The translations under genes and the position numbers were made by a program. The notes under the pieces were generated by a model. The model had not been told where the DNA came from. It made no database searches and saw only the letters and a list, made by a program, of their open reading frames with translations. From JAZDEY01 sp043808325 [NCBI: Candidatus Eiseniibacteriota bacterium] (GTDB lineage: Bacteria > Arandabacterota > Arandabacteria > Arandabacterales), in the NCBI GenBank assembly GCA_043808325.1, contig JAZDEY010000081.1, positions 1-23,839 of the forward strand: DNA of 23,839 bases, in the 5' to 3' direction. Of this stretch, positions 1 through 7,093 are shown piece by piece; the stretch's first letter is position 1; every line of letters starts with the position of its first letter.

Positions 1-166
1 TCTCATTGATCATGTTGCAATCGGTAAACGCGGGATAAAGCTTGGTGCATGAAGTCGGATGCGCCTTAAGGTGGATCGCGATCTTGCAGCCAAGGTTCTG
101 TCCTGCGAAAGCCGTTGCACTCAGGACGAACGTCAGAGCAATCACTAAAACTAGAACCTTCTTCAT
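1..166 (-). CDS. Secreted small protein, N-terminal part (runs off the left edge)
   Basis: The minus strand opens with ATG at 164-166 and stays open to the window edge (55 codons visible). The start is supported by an AAAGGAG ribosome-binding site 8 nt upstream. The first 21 residues are a typical Sec signal peptide: MKK, then a hydrophobic stretch ending in ATAFA. The mature part begins GQNLGCKIAIHLKAHPTSC and contains several cysteines (GCK, TSC, DCN), which suggests a disulfide-bonded exported protein. I do not recognise a named family. Similar short Cys-containing secreted proteins are, to my recollection, common in Eisenbacteria-like genomes, but that is memory and not a search. The C-terminus is outside the window, so size and function remain open. 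Confidence 0.75.
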   Translation of the reverse strand, partial: MKKVLVLVIALTFVLSATAFAGQNLGCKIAIHLKAHPTSCTKLYPAFTDCNMINE

Positions 167-376
167 TGCCTTCTCTCCTTTCCAGAATCAAGCTTCTGGG
201 TACTTCGGAACATTTCTAAGCCTGCTCTGGTCTAGCTTCATTTGTCGAAGGAAGCTATCGTTGCTACTGCCGAACTCCAATCCACCGAAGTGGACCACTG
301 CTAAAAACTCTTTGGAGCATCACCTCCTTGACCGACCCTGGCTTGGCAGAAGTCACCGGGCCAAGGTCAACGTCAA
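167..376. other. Intergenic spacer with a UUCG-type hairpin
   Basis: This 210-bp gap between two minus-strand secreted-protein genes has no convincing reading frame. Positions 281-294 form a perfect stem that reads TCCAC-TTCG-GTGGA on the minus strand, a C(UUCG)G tetraloop hairpin. No U-tract follows it, so it is not a classical terminator. The ribosome-binding site of the left-edge gene lies at the low-coordinate end of the gap. Confidence 0.4.
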
Positions 377-976
377 TTAAGGTGCTAAAACATGCCCGTA
401 ATGCGTGGCAAAAACCGTCAGATCAACCGAGTTCACACCACCGGCGCAGTTGAAGTCGCTGCACGGACGGGCCTTGCCGTAATCCCCCGCAAAAATCGTA
501 AGGTCCGTAGAATTGACGGCGCCATCCGGGGTCGAGTTCTTGTCGACGTTCGCACAGTAGATACTGTTGCTGCTGTTAAGTGTGACACCCGAGACTATCG
601 CGGTGAAGTACGCGTTACCGCAACCGCCGAATTTCGAGAAGGTCGTCGAGGCCACACCCGAAATGTTGGTCACAGCGACCTTGAGAGTCTCGGAGGGCGC
701 AATCTTGAACTTGTCGCTCACGGTCACACCCTTCATCCTGATGTTCACGCTCGTACCCGCAAGTGCTGTACCGTAACAATCCAGCACGGTGACCGTGACG
801 GTAATCTTGTCCATGTCACCCTTCGGGCAGAAAGCGCCGCTGTTCGTGCAGCCGGCGTTGTTCTCAGTTGCAACAACGGTCGACGTGCCCGTACACGGCA
901 CCCCAGCAAGTGCGACGCCACCAAGAGCCAACAAAGCGACTATCCCGACACAAGGGATCAGAAGCTTCTTCAGCAT
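377..976 (-). CDS. Secreted protein with Ig-like middle and C-terminal dockerin-type repeats
   Basis: I chose ATG at 974-976 because AGGAGG lies 7 nt upstream; a GTG one codon earlier is also open. The product is 199 aa. Residues 1-25 are a signal peptide (MLKKLL, hydrophobic core, ALAG). Residues about 52-130 read like a bacterial Ig-like (Big_1-type) domain, with the pattern V-x-D-x-x-G-x-x-L-A-G and a T-x-x-x-G-V-A turn. Residues about 146-195 contain two F-hand-like repeats, DGAVNSTDLTIFAGDYG and GGVNSVDLTVFATHYG, as in type I dockerins. In cellulosome bacteria dockerins bind cohesins. Here there is no cohesin or glycosidase nearby, so a cell-surface calcium-stabilised module is the safer reading. 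A perfect consensus promoter lies about 214 nt upstream. Confidence 0.85.
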   Translation of the reverse strand: MLKKLLIPCVGIVALLALGGVALAGVPCTGTSTVVATENNAGCTNSGAFCPKGDMDKITVTVTVLDCYGTALAGTSVNIRMKGVTVSDKFKIAPSETLKVAVTNISGVASTTFSKFGGCGNAYFTAIVSGVTLNSSNSIYCANVDKNSTPDGAVNSTDLTIFAGDYGKARPCSDFNCAGGVNSVDLTVFATHYGHVLAP

Positions 977-989
977 CACTACACCTCCT

Positions 990-1078
990 GCGGCTTAGCC
1001 TTAAGCTAAAACCCGCTAGATCACTTAGGGAGTAAAGTCACCACCTGGTGGCCGAAAACCTTACTCCAACCTTACTCC
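990..1078 (-). promoter_or_regulatory. Structured 5' leader of the dockerin-type gene
   Basis: Seen directly: an exact 11-bp tandem duplication, AACCTTACTCC at 1057-1067 and 1068-1078. An inverted partner GGAGTAA lies at 1029-1035 and can pair with TTACTCC at 1061-1067. Between them is a perfect CCACC-T-GGTGG palindrome at 1041-1051. Nearer the gene, TTAGC/GCTAA forms a stem (996-1010) just upstream of the ribosome-binding site. This fits a folded leader or a binding site for a regulator. I could not match it to a known riboswitch. Confidence 0.4.
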
Positions 1079-1157
1079 ACCTCCGCAGAACCGATTGACG
1101 CCAGGCCCGTTTGCCCTCTAACACAACTACAACCACCTGACGCAATTCAACATCTTC

Positions 1158-1177
1158 GAAGCCTTTGCATAGGCTTC
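1158..1177 (-). promoter_or_regulatory. Leader hairpin close to the transcription start
   Basis: GAAGCCT at 1158-1164 and AGGCTTC at 1171-1177 form a perfect 7-bp stem with a 6-nt loop. It lies about 13 nt downstream of the predicted +1 of the dockerin-type gene. A stem-loop this close to a 5' end could stabilise the message; that role is inferred. Confidence 0.35.
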
Positions 1178-1196
1178 TACCTGTCCGACGCTGTAA

Positions 1197-1225
1197 ATTA
1201 TAGCAGAAGATGCTAGGGGTGTCAA
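1197..1225 (-). promoter_or_regulatory. Consensus sigma-70 promoter for the dockerin-type gene
   Basis: On the minus strand, TTGACA (1220-1225) and TATAAT (1197-1202) are separated by exactly 17 bp. Both hexamers match consensus perfectly. The predicted start near 1190 gives a leader of about 214 nt before the ATG at 976. Confidence 0.75.
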
Positions 1226-1257
1226 GCCTAAAAGTGTCGGCTGGAAGCTATATCGGC

Positions 1258-1590
1258 CTATTTGAACAGGGCCTTTATAGTTCCCCACGTAGAGGGCTCA
1301 GTGGCATATCGGGGTGGACCCTCGTAGGGATCAACGTTGACGCCGGCATTATATACCAGTATGGGATATTCCTGGTCTAAGAACTCAGGGTCCCGGCAGT
1401 CGACAACGTCATTGTCTCCGGTGACGCCTGGGCCATTCGGCTGGTGGAGAGCCTGGTGGGCAGGCGATGGGATCGCCGGGCGCGGCTGGCGGGTCATGTT
1501 CGAGGGGGTAGCAATCCTGGGACGGTGATGGCGGCGATAGAGGAGCGGTGCGCCAAGGTAGATTGCTGGAAGAACTCGAGGCAGAAACAC
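1258..1590 (-). pseudogene. Uncertain: possible remnant 3' end of a secreted-protein gene
   Basis: A 110-codon frame opens with GTG at 1588-1590. Its first half is Pro/Arg-rich and resembles a shadow frame. Its last ~55 residues look like real protein: acidic, with NVDPYEGPPRYATEPSTWG and ending TWGTIKALFK. Two other minus-strand frames are also open across the first half, which would fit a gene broken by frameshifts. A TTGACG/TATAGT promoter points into it at 1599-1628, but no ribosome-binding site precedes the GTG. It could be a decayed gene, a short real gene or a non-coding transcript. Confidence 0.25.
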
Positions 1591-1598
1591 CCACCGGC

Positions 1599-1628
1599 AC
1601 TATAGCAATCTGACCCCAATTACGTCAA
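1599..1628 (-). promoter_or_regulatory. Minus-strand half of a divergent promoter pair
   Basis: On the minus strand, TTGACG (1623-1628) and TATAGT (1599-1604) have an 18-bp spacer. Each hexamer has 5 of 6 consensus bases. Transcription would start near 1592, only a few bases before the GTG at 1590. Confidence 0.45.
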
Positions 1629-1642
1629 GATTCTTTTTCGAT

Positions 1643-1671
1643 TTGACATCACCCTCTAGAATTTCTATCGT
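1643..1671 (+). promoter_or_regulatory. Plus-strand promoter for the sulfatase-TPR gene
   Basis: TTGACA (1643-1648) is followed by a 17-bp spacer and TATCGT (1666-1671, 4 of 6). The expected +1 falls at about 1678, the ATG itself. No Shine-Dalgarno sequence is visible upstream, so the message may be leaderless. Confidence 0.45.
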
Positions 1672-1677
1672 GTCTTG

Positions 1678-3903
1678 ATGAATATGAGCAAACGTTGGAT
1701 CCTAGTGGCTGCTGTCGCGGCCGTAGCTGCTCTGACTATTCTGGTTATTCTGGCGCTCGGCCTGCGACACCCCCAGCCGACAAACCTGCTGCTCATAAGC
1801 GTAGATACGCTGAGACCGGATCATCTCGGCTGCTACGGCGATCGGGGCGCCGCCACGCCCACGATCGATCGGCTCTCGCGCGAGGGCGTCACTTTCGATG
1901 ATGCCCTGTGCACCGTGCCCTTGACGCTTCCCTCGCACTCTTCGCTGATGACGGGCCTTTCGCCCTTGTCCCACGGCGTCCGGGATAACGGCAACTTCAA
2001 ACTGGCCGACGATTTCGTGACTCTGGCGGAGGTGCTCCGCGCCAACGGATATGCGACCGGCGCCGCCATAGGAGCGTTCATCCTGGATGCGCGCTTCGGC
2101 CTTGCCCAGGGTTTCACCTACTACGACGACGATCTCTCGAAGGGACGCCAGCCTTCGGAATTCGGCTATCCCGAGCGAACCGCCGATCGCGTGACTGCAA
2201 GCGCCATCGCGTGGCTTAAGACCGCGCGCGAGCCCTTCTTCCTCTTCGCCCATTACTACGACCCTCACGCTCCCTACGAGCCACCCGCTGAGTTCGCCCA
2301 ACGCTTTCAGGACCAGAAGTATGACGGTGAGATCGCCTTCACCGACCAGGAGATCGGCTACCTGATCGCATATCTGGGCCGGAGAAATCTCCTCAAGCGC
2401 ACCTCGATAGTCTTGGTGAGCGACCACGGCGAGGGCCTGGGTGAACACGGTGAGATGACCCACGGTATTCTGCTCTATGACCCTACGCTCAAGGTCCCCT
2501 TGATAGTGAGGGTCCCCGAGAAGTCGCCTTTCGCCCGCAAGCAGCTCGCCGGCACGCACCGGCGTGAGACCGTCAGTCTCAGCGACGTCTTCCCGACGGT
2601 GCTTGAGCTGCTGGGTTTAAAGCAGATTGGCGAAGTGGACGGTCGCAGCCTCGTGCCGCTCTTCCAGGGTAAGGAGATGCCGCCGGTAGTCACTTACTTC
2701 GAGGCCCTGGCCTCATACTATGCATACCGTTGGTGCCCCCTGAGGGGCGCGAGATTCAACCAGTGGAAGTACATCCTGGCGCCGGAGGAGGAGCTGTATG
2801 ACGTCAACGCCGACCCGGGTGAGAACGCCAATCTGGCGGCTGCCAACCCGGAGAAGCTCAAGGAGATGAAGGCGGCGCTGCTTGAGGCGGCGCGCGAGGA
2901 GACGGAGGTCAAGGCTGCGGCGACCAAACTCGGCGCGACCGAGGCTCGGCAACTGCGTGCACTCGGCTATGTGACCCCGTCGGCCGCTCCCGTCCCCGAG
3001 ATCTCCGACCTTTCCCTCAAAGATCCCAAGCAGATGATTCACCTGATCGCCGAGTATCTGGAGCCCGGCGTCAATGCCTTCGATGCGGGCAATCTCGAAC
3101 TGGCCCGCAGGGAATTCATCGAATTTGTCAAGGCCGATCCTATGAATCCTGAGGCGCACCTTCACGTGGCCAGGGTGCTGCTCGAACTCAAGGATTACGG
3201 CGGGGCCGCCACCGCCTACAGAAAGGTGCTCGAGATAGACTCGACCAATTCCAGCGCTTACTTCCACCTAGGGAACATCGCTCAGGCCGAGGGCTCAATG
3301 GACCAGGCGCTGGCCTACTACAAGAAGGCCTTGGAGATCATGCCCGGCAGCCCCGAGGGGCTGGCCAACGTGGGAGGCGTGCTCCTCCTTGAGGGTGATA
3401 CGGATAGCGCGATCGTGCTCTTGGAGCAGGCCCTGGAGGGTGATCCCCGCAACACCGTAGCACTGATGAACCTGGGGATAGCTTATGCGGCCAAAGGAAG
3501 CGGCGACTCGGCCCTTGGCTACTTCCGCCGCTTGCTCGAACTGGAGCCTGCCAATCTGAAGGCCCTGATGAACTGCGCGAGTATCTACGTTAACAATGGA
3601 CAAGTCGACAGTGCGATCGTGTACTTCGAGCGGGCGGCCGCAGCGGCGCCAAATGACGCACTCACGTTCCTCAATCTCGGGGGGGCTTACCGGCAGAAGG
3701 GCCTTATCGAGAAAGCGGGCGCGGCCTATGAGAAAGCCGTCAGCCTGGAGCCGAGGAACATCTATGCTCTCTTTGGGCTGGCCGCTGTAAGGGTGAGCCA
3801 GGGCAGGCGCGAGGAAGCCAAAGACCTGATTCGGAAAGTGATCGAGATAGATCCCAGCTTCAAGTACGCTCGGGATGCCGCGCGGAACCTGGGCCTCGAA
3901 TAA
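1678..3903 (+). CDS. Membrane-anchored sulfatase/alkaline-phosphatase-fold hydrolase with C-terminal TPR array
   Basis: The product is 741 aa from the ATG at 1678; an upstream TTG and a downstream ATG at 1684 are alternatives. Residues 7-29 form one hydrophobic anchor or uncleaved signal. Residues about 36-345 are a sulfatase-family domain. Metal-ligand motifs are visible near the N-terminus (ISVDTLRPDHLGCYG) and further on (VSDHGEGLGEHGE). The position of the formylglycine motif C/S-x-P-S-R reads TLPSH, so there is no Cys or Ser to convert. The nucleophile is probably Thr 83, as in other alkaline-phosphatase-superfamily hydrolases. Residues about 460-741 contain roughly eight TPR units (for example NPEAHLHVARVLLELKDYGG). 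I infer an envelope-facing phospho- or sulfo-ester hydrolase with a protein-interaction scaffold. The substrate is unknown. Confidence 0.9.
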   Translation: MNMSKRWILVAAVAAVAALTILVILALGLRHPQPTNLLLISVDTLRPDHLGCYGDRGAATPTIDRLSREGVTFDDALCTVPLTLPSHSSLMTGLSPLSHGVRDNGNFKLADDFVTLAEVLRANGYATGAAIGAFILDARFGLAQGFTYYDDDLSKGRQPSEFGYPERTADRVTASAIAWLKTAREPFFLFAHYYDPHAPYEPPAEFAQRFQDQKYDGEIAFTDQEIGYLIAYLGRRNLLKRTSIVLVSDHGEGLGEHGEMTHGILLYDPTLKVPLIVRVPEKSPFARKQLAGTHRRETVSLSDVFPTVLELLGLKQIGEVDGRSLVPLFQGKEMPPVVTYFEALASYYAYRWCPLRGARFNQWKYILAPEEELYDVNADPGENANLAAANPEKLKEMKAALLEAAREETEVKAAATKLGATEARQLRALGYVTPSAAPVPEISDLSLKDPKQMIHLIAEYLEPGVNAFDAGNLELARREFIEFVKADPMNPEAHLHVARVLLELKDYGGAATAYRKVLEIDSTNSSAYFHLGNIAQAEGSMDQALAYYKKALEIMPGSPEGLANVGGVLLLEGDTDSAIVLLEQALEGDPRNTVALMNLGIAYAAKGSGDSALGYFRRLLELEPANLKALMNCASIYVNNGQVDSAIVYFERAAAAAPNDALTFLNLGGAYRQKGLIEKAGAAYEKAVSLEPRNIYALFGLAAVRVSQGRREEAKDLIRKVIEIDPSFKYARDAARNLGLE

Positions 3904-4021
3904 ACAGGGACACACCCCATTTTGGGGCAGGGATTCATCCCATTGATGAAGGTCTTTGGCATACCGCGGAATGCTTGGCCGACCACCGGCGGCCCGCAGA
4001 AAACAGGGTGTGTCCCTGTTT
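3902..4021. repeat. Inverted-repeat element between convergent genes (GGGACACACCC ends)
   Basis: AAACAGGGACACACCC at 3902-3917 is the exact reverse complement of GGGTGTGTCCCTGTTT at 4006-4021. The two 16-bp arms enclose about 88 bp. The left arm overlaps the sulfatase stop codon and the right arm overlaps the stop codon of the isomerase gene. A 17-nt part of the left arm (AGGGACACACCCCATTT) recurs at 11291-11307. This looks like a short non-autonomous (REP/MITE-like) element that may also act as a bidirectional terminator. Confidence 0.6.
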
Positions 4022-5703
4022 TACAGGATGACCTGCTCGAGGACTTCCTTATTGATCGCCACCTGGCGCTCGGTGCGCCGCTCGGTCACCCACTTCTGGA
4101 TATACTCGTCCTTGCGCTCCTGGACAAGGCGCTGTTCGACAGAGGCTCGTGCCTCCCCAAAACTGGCCTGCCGTGGTTCGTGCTTCTCCCTGAGCCACAG
4201 CACGACGTAGCCCTCTAGACTCCGGAAGGACTTTTTCTCTCCCACGCTCATTGTTTCCAGAAAGCTGTCAAACTCGGCATCGTCTCCGACCTTGATGAAA
4301 CCAACATTGCCTCCCTCGGGAGCCGTAAACGCGTCGCGCGAGCGCGCCCTTGCTATCTCCTCGAAGGACTCATCCCGGCCGAGACGCACGAGGACCGAAT
4401 CGGCAGCTTCCTTGTTGCCGACCACTATCTTGGAAATTGTCCATCCCTGGGGAATCGTGTAGTACTGGACGTTCGCGTCATAGAACGCTTGGGCTTCCGG
4501 CTCGGGTATGACAAGGTCCCTGGTTATGTAATCATAGAAGGCGAACAAGGTCTTCCGCCTCCTGGCCTTCTCAACCTGCTCCACAATCTGGGGGAGTTTA
4601 TCAAGCCCGCGCTTCTCCGACTCTACAACCATGAGCTTGTCGGTAGCCTGCTTGTTTACGAAAGCCTCCATCTCATCGGGGTCATCGACCCTGGGGCGGA
4701 TCTGGTAAGGCACTCTCAGAATGAAGTCAACGCAGTCTCCGGTAGTGTAGACGCTCCCCTTAAAAGTCACCAGCGGCACGCGCCGCTCGGCATCGGTAAG
4801 CTCGGGGACAATGTCCTGGTCCAGTACCGCCGGCCGATCTCCCAGATTCGCGATCGCAAGCGCGTACTCGGTACACAGATTGACGACCGCTTGAATGTCC
4901 AGGCTGTAGTCATAGGCGGCTCTAAGAGAATCCAGGAAAGCTATCCGCTCCCGGAAAATCTCGTCCTGCTCAAGCATGTTCCTGATCTTGGTTTTCTCCC
5001 CGGCCGGGTCCGCAGGTTCGACCAGGGATTTTGAATCCATCTTCAGAATGTAGTAGCCGCCCTCGCCCCAGAAAGGCTGGGAGACCTGCCCTGTCTCGAG
5101 GCGGTAGGCTTGAGCGGACCAGCGCTCGGCGAAGTCCCCATAACGTATCGTGCCGACCGATCCCCCCCGCTCGCCGGTGGGCGATATGGAGTACCGCGTC
5201 GCCAGATCGGGGAAAGGCACACCCGCCTCTATCGAGTCCGCGAGGGCATTGGCTTCGTCCTGAGTCCGCAACTGAATCTGGCTCACATCCATCTCGGTCA
5301 GCCGCTTTGCATAGATGTCATCGATATCGCGCTGGTCGACACTCACTCTGCCCAGAGTCGCTTGAGTCTGGAGAGTCTCAATCATCAGATTGGTCCTTCG
5401 GCCGTTATAGAAATCGGCCACGATCGGCAGTTTGGCAATACCGAGGGATTCAGCCTCTTCAATCATCAGCTTGGCGTTGATCAGGGTATTGAGAAAAGCA
5501 AGCTTCTCGTCGAGAGTCGTGGGAGGCTTCCGGTTGGGTTCGGCGCCATATCTATACCACGTCAGATATTCGCTTACCGTGATCTCGCCACCCTTCCATT
5601 GGGCAACCGGGGCCACGGGGTCGGGCCCGGCAACAACCGCCAGAGCCGCCGTAACAAGGACCAGACCGGATATCATTCCCACGGAAACTGCGCGCCTATG
5701 CAT
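4021..5703 (-). CDS. Exported parvulin-type peptidyl-prolyl cis-trans isomerase (SurA/PpiC/PrsA-like)
   Basis: I chose ATG at 5701-5703, with GGAGG 5 nt upstream, over the upstream ATG at 5715. The product is 560 aa. Residues 1-26 are a signal peptide (MHRRAVSVGM, then a hydrophobic run to AVVAG). Residues about 30-120 resemble the SurA N-terminal chaperone region (WKGGEITVSEYLTWYRYG). Two rotamase domains follow, at about 130-230 (DVSQIQLRTQDEANALADSI, GGSVGTIRYGDF) and about 415-515 (SKIVVGNKEAADSVLVRLG, GGNVGFIKVGDD). It probably folds exported or outer-membrane proteins in the periplasm. The gene lies downstream of tRNA-Val with no clear promoter between, and converges on the sulfatase gene. 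Confidence 0.9.
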   Translation of the reverse strand: MHRRAVSVGMISGLVLVTAALAVVAGPDPVAPVAQWKGGEITVSEYLTWYRYGAEPNRKPPTTLDEKLAFLNTLINAKLMIEEAESLGIAKLPIVADFYNGRRTNLMIETLQTQATLGRVSVDQRDIDDIYAKRLTEMDVSQIQLRTQDEANALADSIEAGVPFPDLATRYSISPTGERGGSVGTIRYGDFAERWSAQAYRLETGQVSQPFWGEGGYYILKMDSKSLVEPADPAGEKTKIRNMLEQDEIFRERIAFLDSLRAAYDYSLDIQAVVNLCTEYALAIANLGDRPAVLDQDIVPELTDAERRVPLVTFKGSVYTTGDCVDFILRVPYQIRPRVDDPDEMEAFVNKQATDKLMVVESEKRGLDKLPQIVEQVEKARRRKTLFAFYDYITRDLVIPEPEAQAFYDANVQYYTIPQGWTISKIVVGNKEAADSVLVRLGRDESFEEIARARSRDAFTAPEGGNVGFIKVGDDAEFDSFLETMSVGEKKSFRSLEGYVVLWLREKHEPRQASFGEARASVEQRLVQERKDEYIQKWVTERRTERQVAINKEVLEQVIL

Positions 5704-5775
5704 CTTCGCCTCCATCCAAGCTAACCGTAGCGTCGGGACCGAGTCAAACGAGGCCGGCCTGACATACCTGATAAA

Positions 5776-5851
5776 TGGTGGGCGAAAGAGGAATCGAACC
5801 TCCGACCCCCTGCTTGTAAGGCAGGTGCTCTAACCGCTGAGCTATTCGCCC
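5776..5851 (-). tRNA. tRNA-Val (anticodon TAC)
   Basis: The minus strand folds as a full cloverleaf. The acceptor arms are GGGCGAA/TTCGCCC, the D stem is GCTC/GAGC, and the anticodon arm is CCTGC-CTTACAA-GCAGG. The T arm is GGAGG-TTCGATT-CCTCT. The discriminator is A and CCA is encoded (5776-5778). The 5' end overlaps the last 10 bases of the upstream small membrane-protein gene. Confidence 0.95.
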
Positions 5852-6114
5852 GCGCCTCCCCGGGTCTTGTCATCGGGCTTGCCTACCCAGAGGATAAGCG
5901 AAAGGGGGATTATGACGCAATAGCCGAGGACCAAGAGTACGGGCGCGGCCGTAATACTCCCCTTGCCGAGAAGGATATATCCGATGACCAAGACGAGGAT
6001 TCCGGCAACCAGCGCCAACACATTTCGCCGGCCCATCACGAGACTGCCCGCAGGTGCGGCGGCTTTGTCGAGAACAGGCTTCTTGCCGCCCCTGGTTTTC
6101 TGGGTTTCTGCCAT
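5842..6114 (-). CDS. Small two-helix membrane protein (DUF3098-like)
   Basis: I chose ATG at 6112-6114, with GGGAGG about 6 nt upstream, rather than an upstream start at 6138. The product is 90 aa. It has a charged N-terminus (MAETQKTRGGKKP), then two transmembrane helices at about 31-49 (NVLALVAGILVLVIGYILLG) and 54-76 (TAAPVLLVLGYCVIIPLSL). The pattern N-x5-G-I-x4-G-Y-x-L followed by APVLLVLGY resembles DUF3098 proteins, whose function is unknown. The last codons and the TAG stop lie inside the 5' end of tRNA-Val, so the mRNA and tRNA overlap. It follows larE on the same strand. Confidence 0.7.
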   Translation of the reverse strand: MAETQKTRGGKKPVLDKAAAPAGSLVMGRRNVLALVAGILVLVIGYILLGKGSITAAPVLLVLGYCVIIPLSLILWVGKPDDKTRGGAGE

Positions 6115-6128
6115 GCTTTCCTCCCTAA

Positions 6129-6160
6129 AGCCCGCCACCTCCGCGGAGGCCGTGGGGGCT
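6129..6160 (-). terminator. Hairpin between larE and the small membrane-protein gene
   Basis: A GC-rich hairpin is centred on the perfect palindrome CCTCCGCGGAGG (6138-6149). Outer pairing of AGCCC with GGGCT is interrupted by small bulges. On the minus strand it is followed only by TTTA. It could be a weak terminator, or an attenuator just before the ribosome-binding site of the small gene. Confidence 0.35.
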
Positions 6161-6198
6161 GTCTATTCATACAAGCCTAAACTCAATAGGTTCCAAGC

Positions 6199-7089
6199 TC
6201 AAGGATTAAAGCTGCCGGTGCGATAGCCCTGGAGATCGATCGTCACAAACCGGAAGCCTTCCTTTCGCGCACACTGAACGATCTTGTCTCGCGTCTCCGG
6301 CAGAGCCGCAAGCTCTATCTTTGCCGGCTCTACCTCAAGCCGGAGGAGTTCCCCGTGGTAGCGCGCGCGAACTTGCCCGAAGCCGAGATCGTGCATGGCG
6401 TCCTCGACGCGTTCAAGCCTCGAGAGGGCCTCACGGGTTATCTCGGTACCGTAAGGGAAGCGCGAAGCGAGGCAGGCAGCCGCCGGCTTGTCCCAGTTGG
6501 GAAGTCCGATCGAGCGAGCCAACTCCCTCACGTCGCTCTTGGAAAAGCCGAGCTGCCGCAAGGGGCTTATGACCTCAAGCTCCCGAGAAGCCCTCTCCCC
6601 CGGCCGGAAATCCCCGAGATCGTCGACGGTCGAGCCCTCGAGGACCGCCCGGTAGCCTCCATCTTCGGCCTCACGCTTCACCTTGAGGAACAACTCGCGC
6701 TTGCAGTGGTAGCATCTGTCCAAGGGGTTAAGCCTGAATGCCGGGTCTTCCATCTCCCGGGTACGGAGCACCTGGAGCTCGGCCCCGATCATGCGGGCGA
6801 TCTCCCGGGCCCGGTCCAACTCCCGCCTGGGATAGGTGGCCGATGAAGCCGTGATCGCAAGCACCTTGCCCTCACAGGCCTCAAAGGCGGCAGCGAGCAA
6901 GAGGCTGGAATCGATGCCACCCGAGAAGGCCACCACCACCGGGCACATCGATCGGATGTGATCCACGAGGGCGAGGGCTTTCTCAGCAAGGTCGCGATTC
7001 AAAAGGGCGACCGGGCCGCCCGGAGGCGCGCCGGCAACGTCACGCATGCTTCTGAGGCCGGTCGGGCCCGGCACGGGCGTTGAGGTCAC
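6199..7089 (-). CDS. larE: LarE-family ATP-dependent sacrificial sulfur transferase
   Basis: The product is 296 aa from GTG at 7087-7089. The ribosome-binding site (AGAGG) sits inside the end of mltG, which supports this start. Residues about 48-60 contain the PP-loop AFSGGIDSSLLL, which adenylates the substrate. RCYHCKRELF and KPAAACLASRFPYG follow, with three cysteines in all. In LarE proteins the Cys of the ACLASR-type motif either donates sulfur sacrificially or, in three-Cys forms, helps hold a [4Fe-4S] cluster; the CxxC here suggests the cluster form. The family works in nickel-pincer cofactor synthesis for lactate racemase. No larB or larC is present here, so the actual sulfur acceptor is uncertain. 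Confidence 0.85.
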   Translation of the reverse strand: MTSTPVPGPTGLRSMRDVAGAPPGGPVALLNRDLAEKALALVDHIRSMCPVVVAFSGGIDSSLLLAAAFEACEGKVLAITASSATYPRRELDRAREIARMIGAELQVLRTREMEDPAFRLNPLDRCYHCKRELFLKVKREAEDGGYRAVLEGSTVDDLGDFRPGERASRELEVISPLRQLGFSKSDVRELARSIGLPNWDKPAAACLASRFPYGTEITREALSRLERVEDAMHDLGFGQVRARYHGELLRLEVEPAKIELAALPETRDKIVQCARKEGFRFVTIDLQGYRTGSFNP

Positions 7090-7093
7090 CGGG

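Noticed and set aside
392-1009. Plus-strand frame opposite the dockerin-type gene
   Set aside because: The minus-strand frame has a signal peptide, domain repeats, a ribosome-binding site and a promoter; the plus frame has none of these.
1080-1195. c-di-GMP (GEMM-I) riboswitch in the dockerin leader
   Set aside because: Fragments such as GGGCAAAC and GCAAAGG occur, but in the wrong order and without the conserved stems.
5704-5775. Promoter between tRNA-Val and the isomerase gene
   Set aside because: A TTGACT is present, but the hexamers at 17-18 bp spacing match TATAAT poorly.
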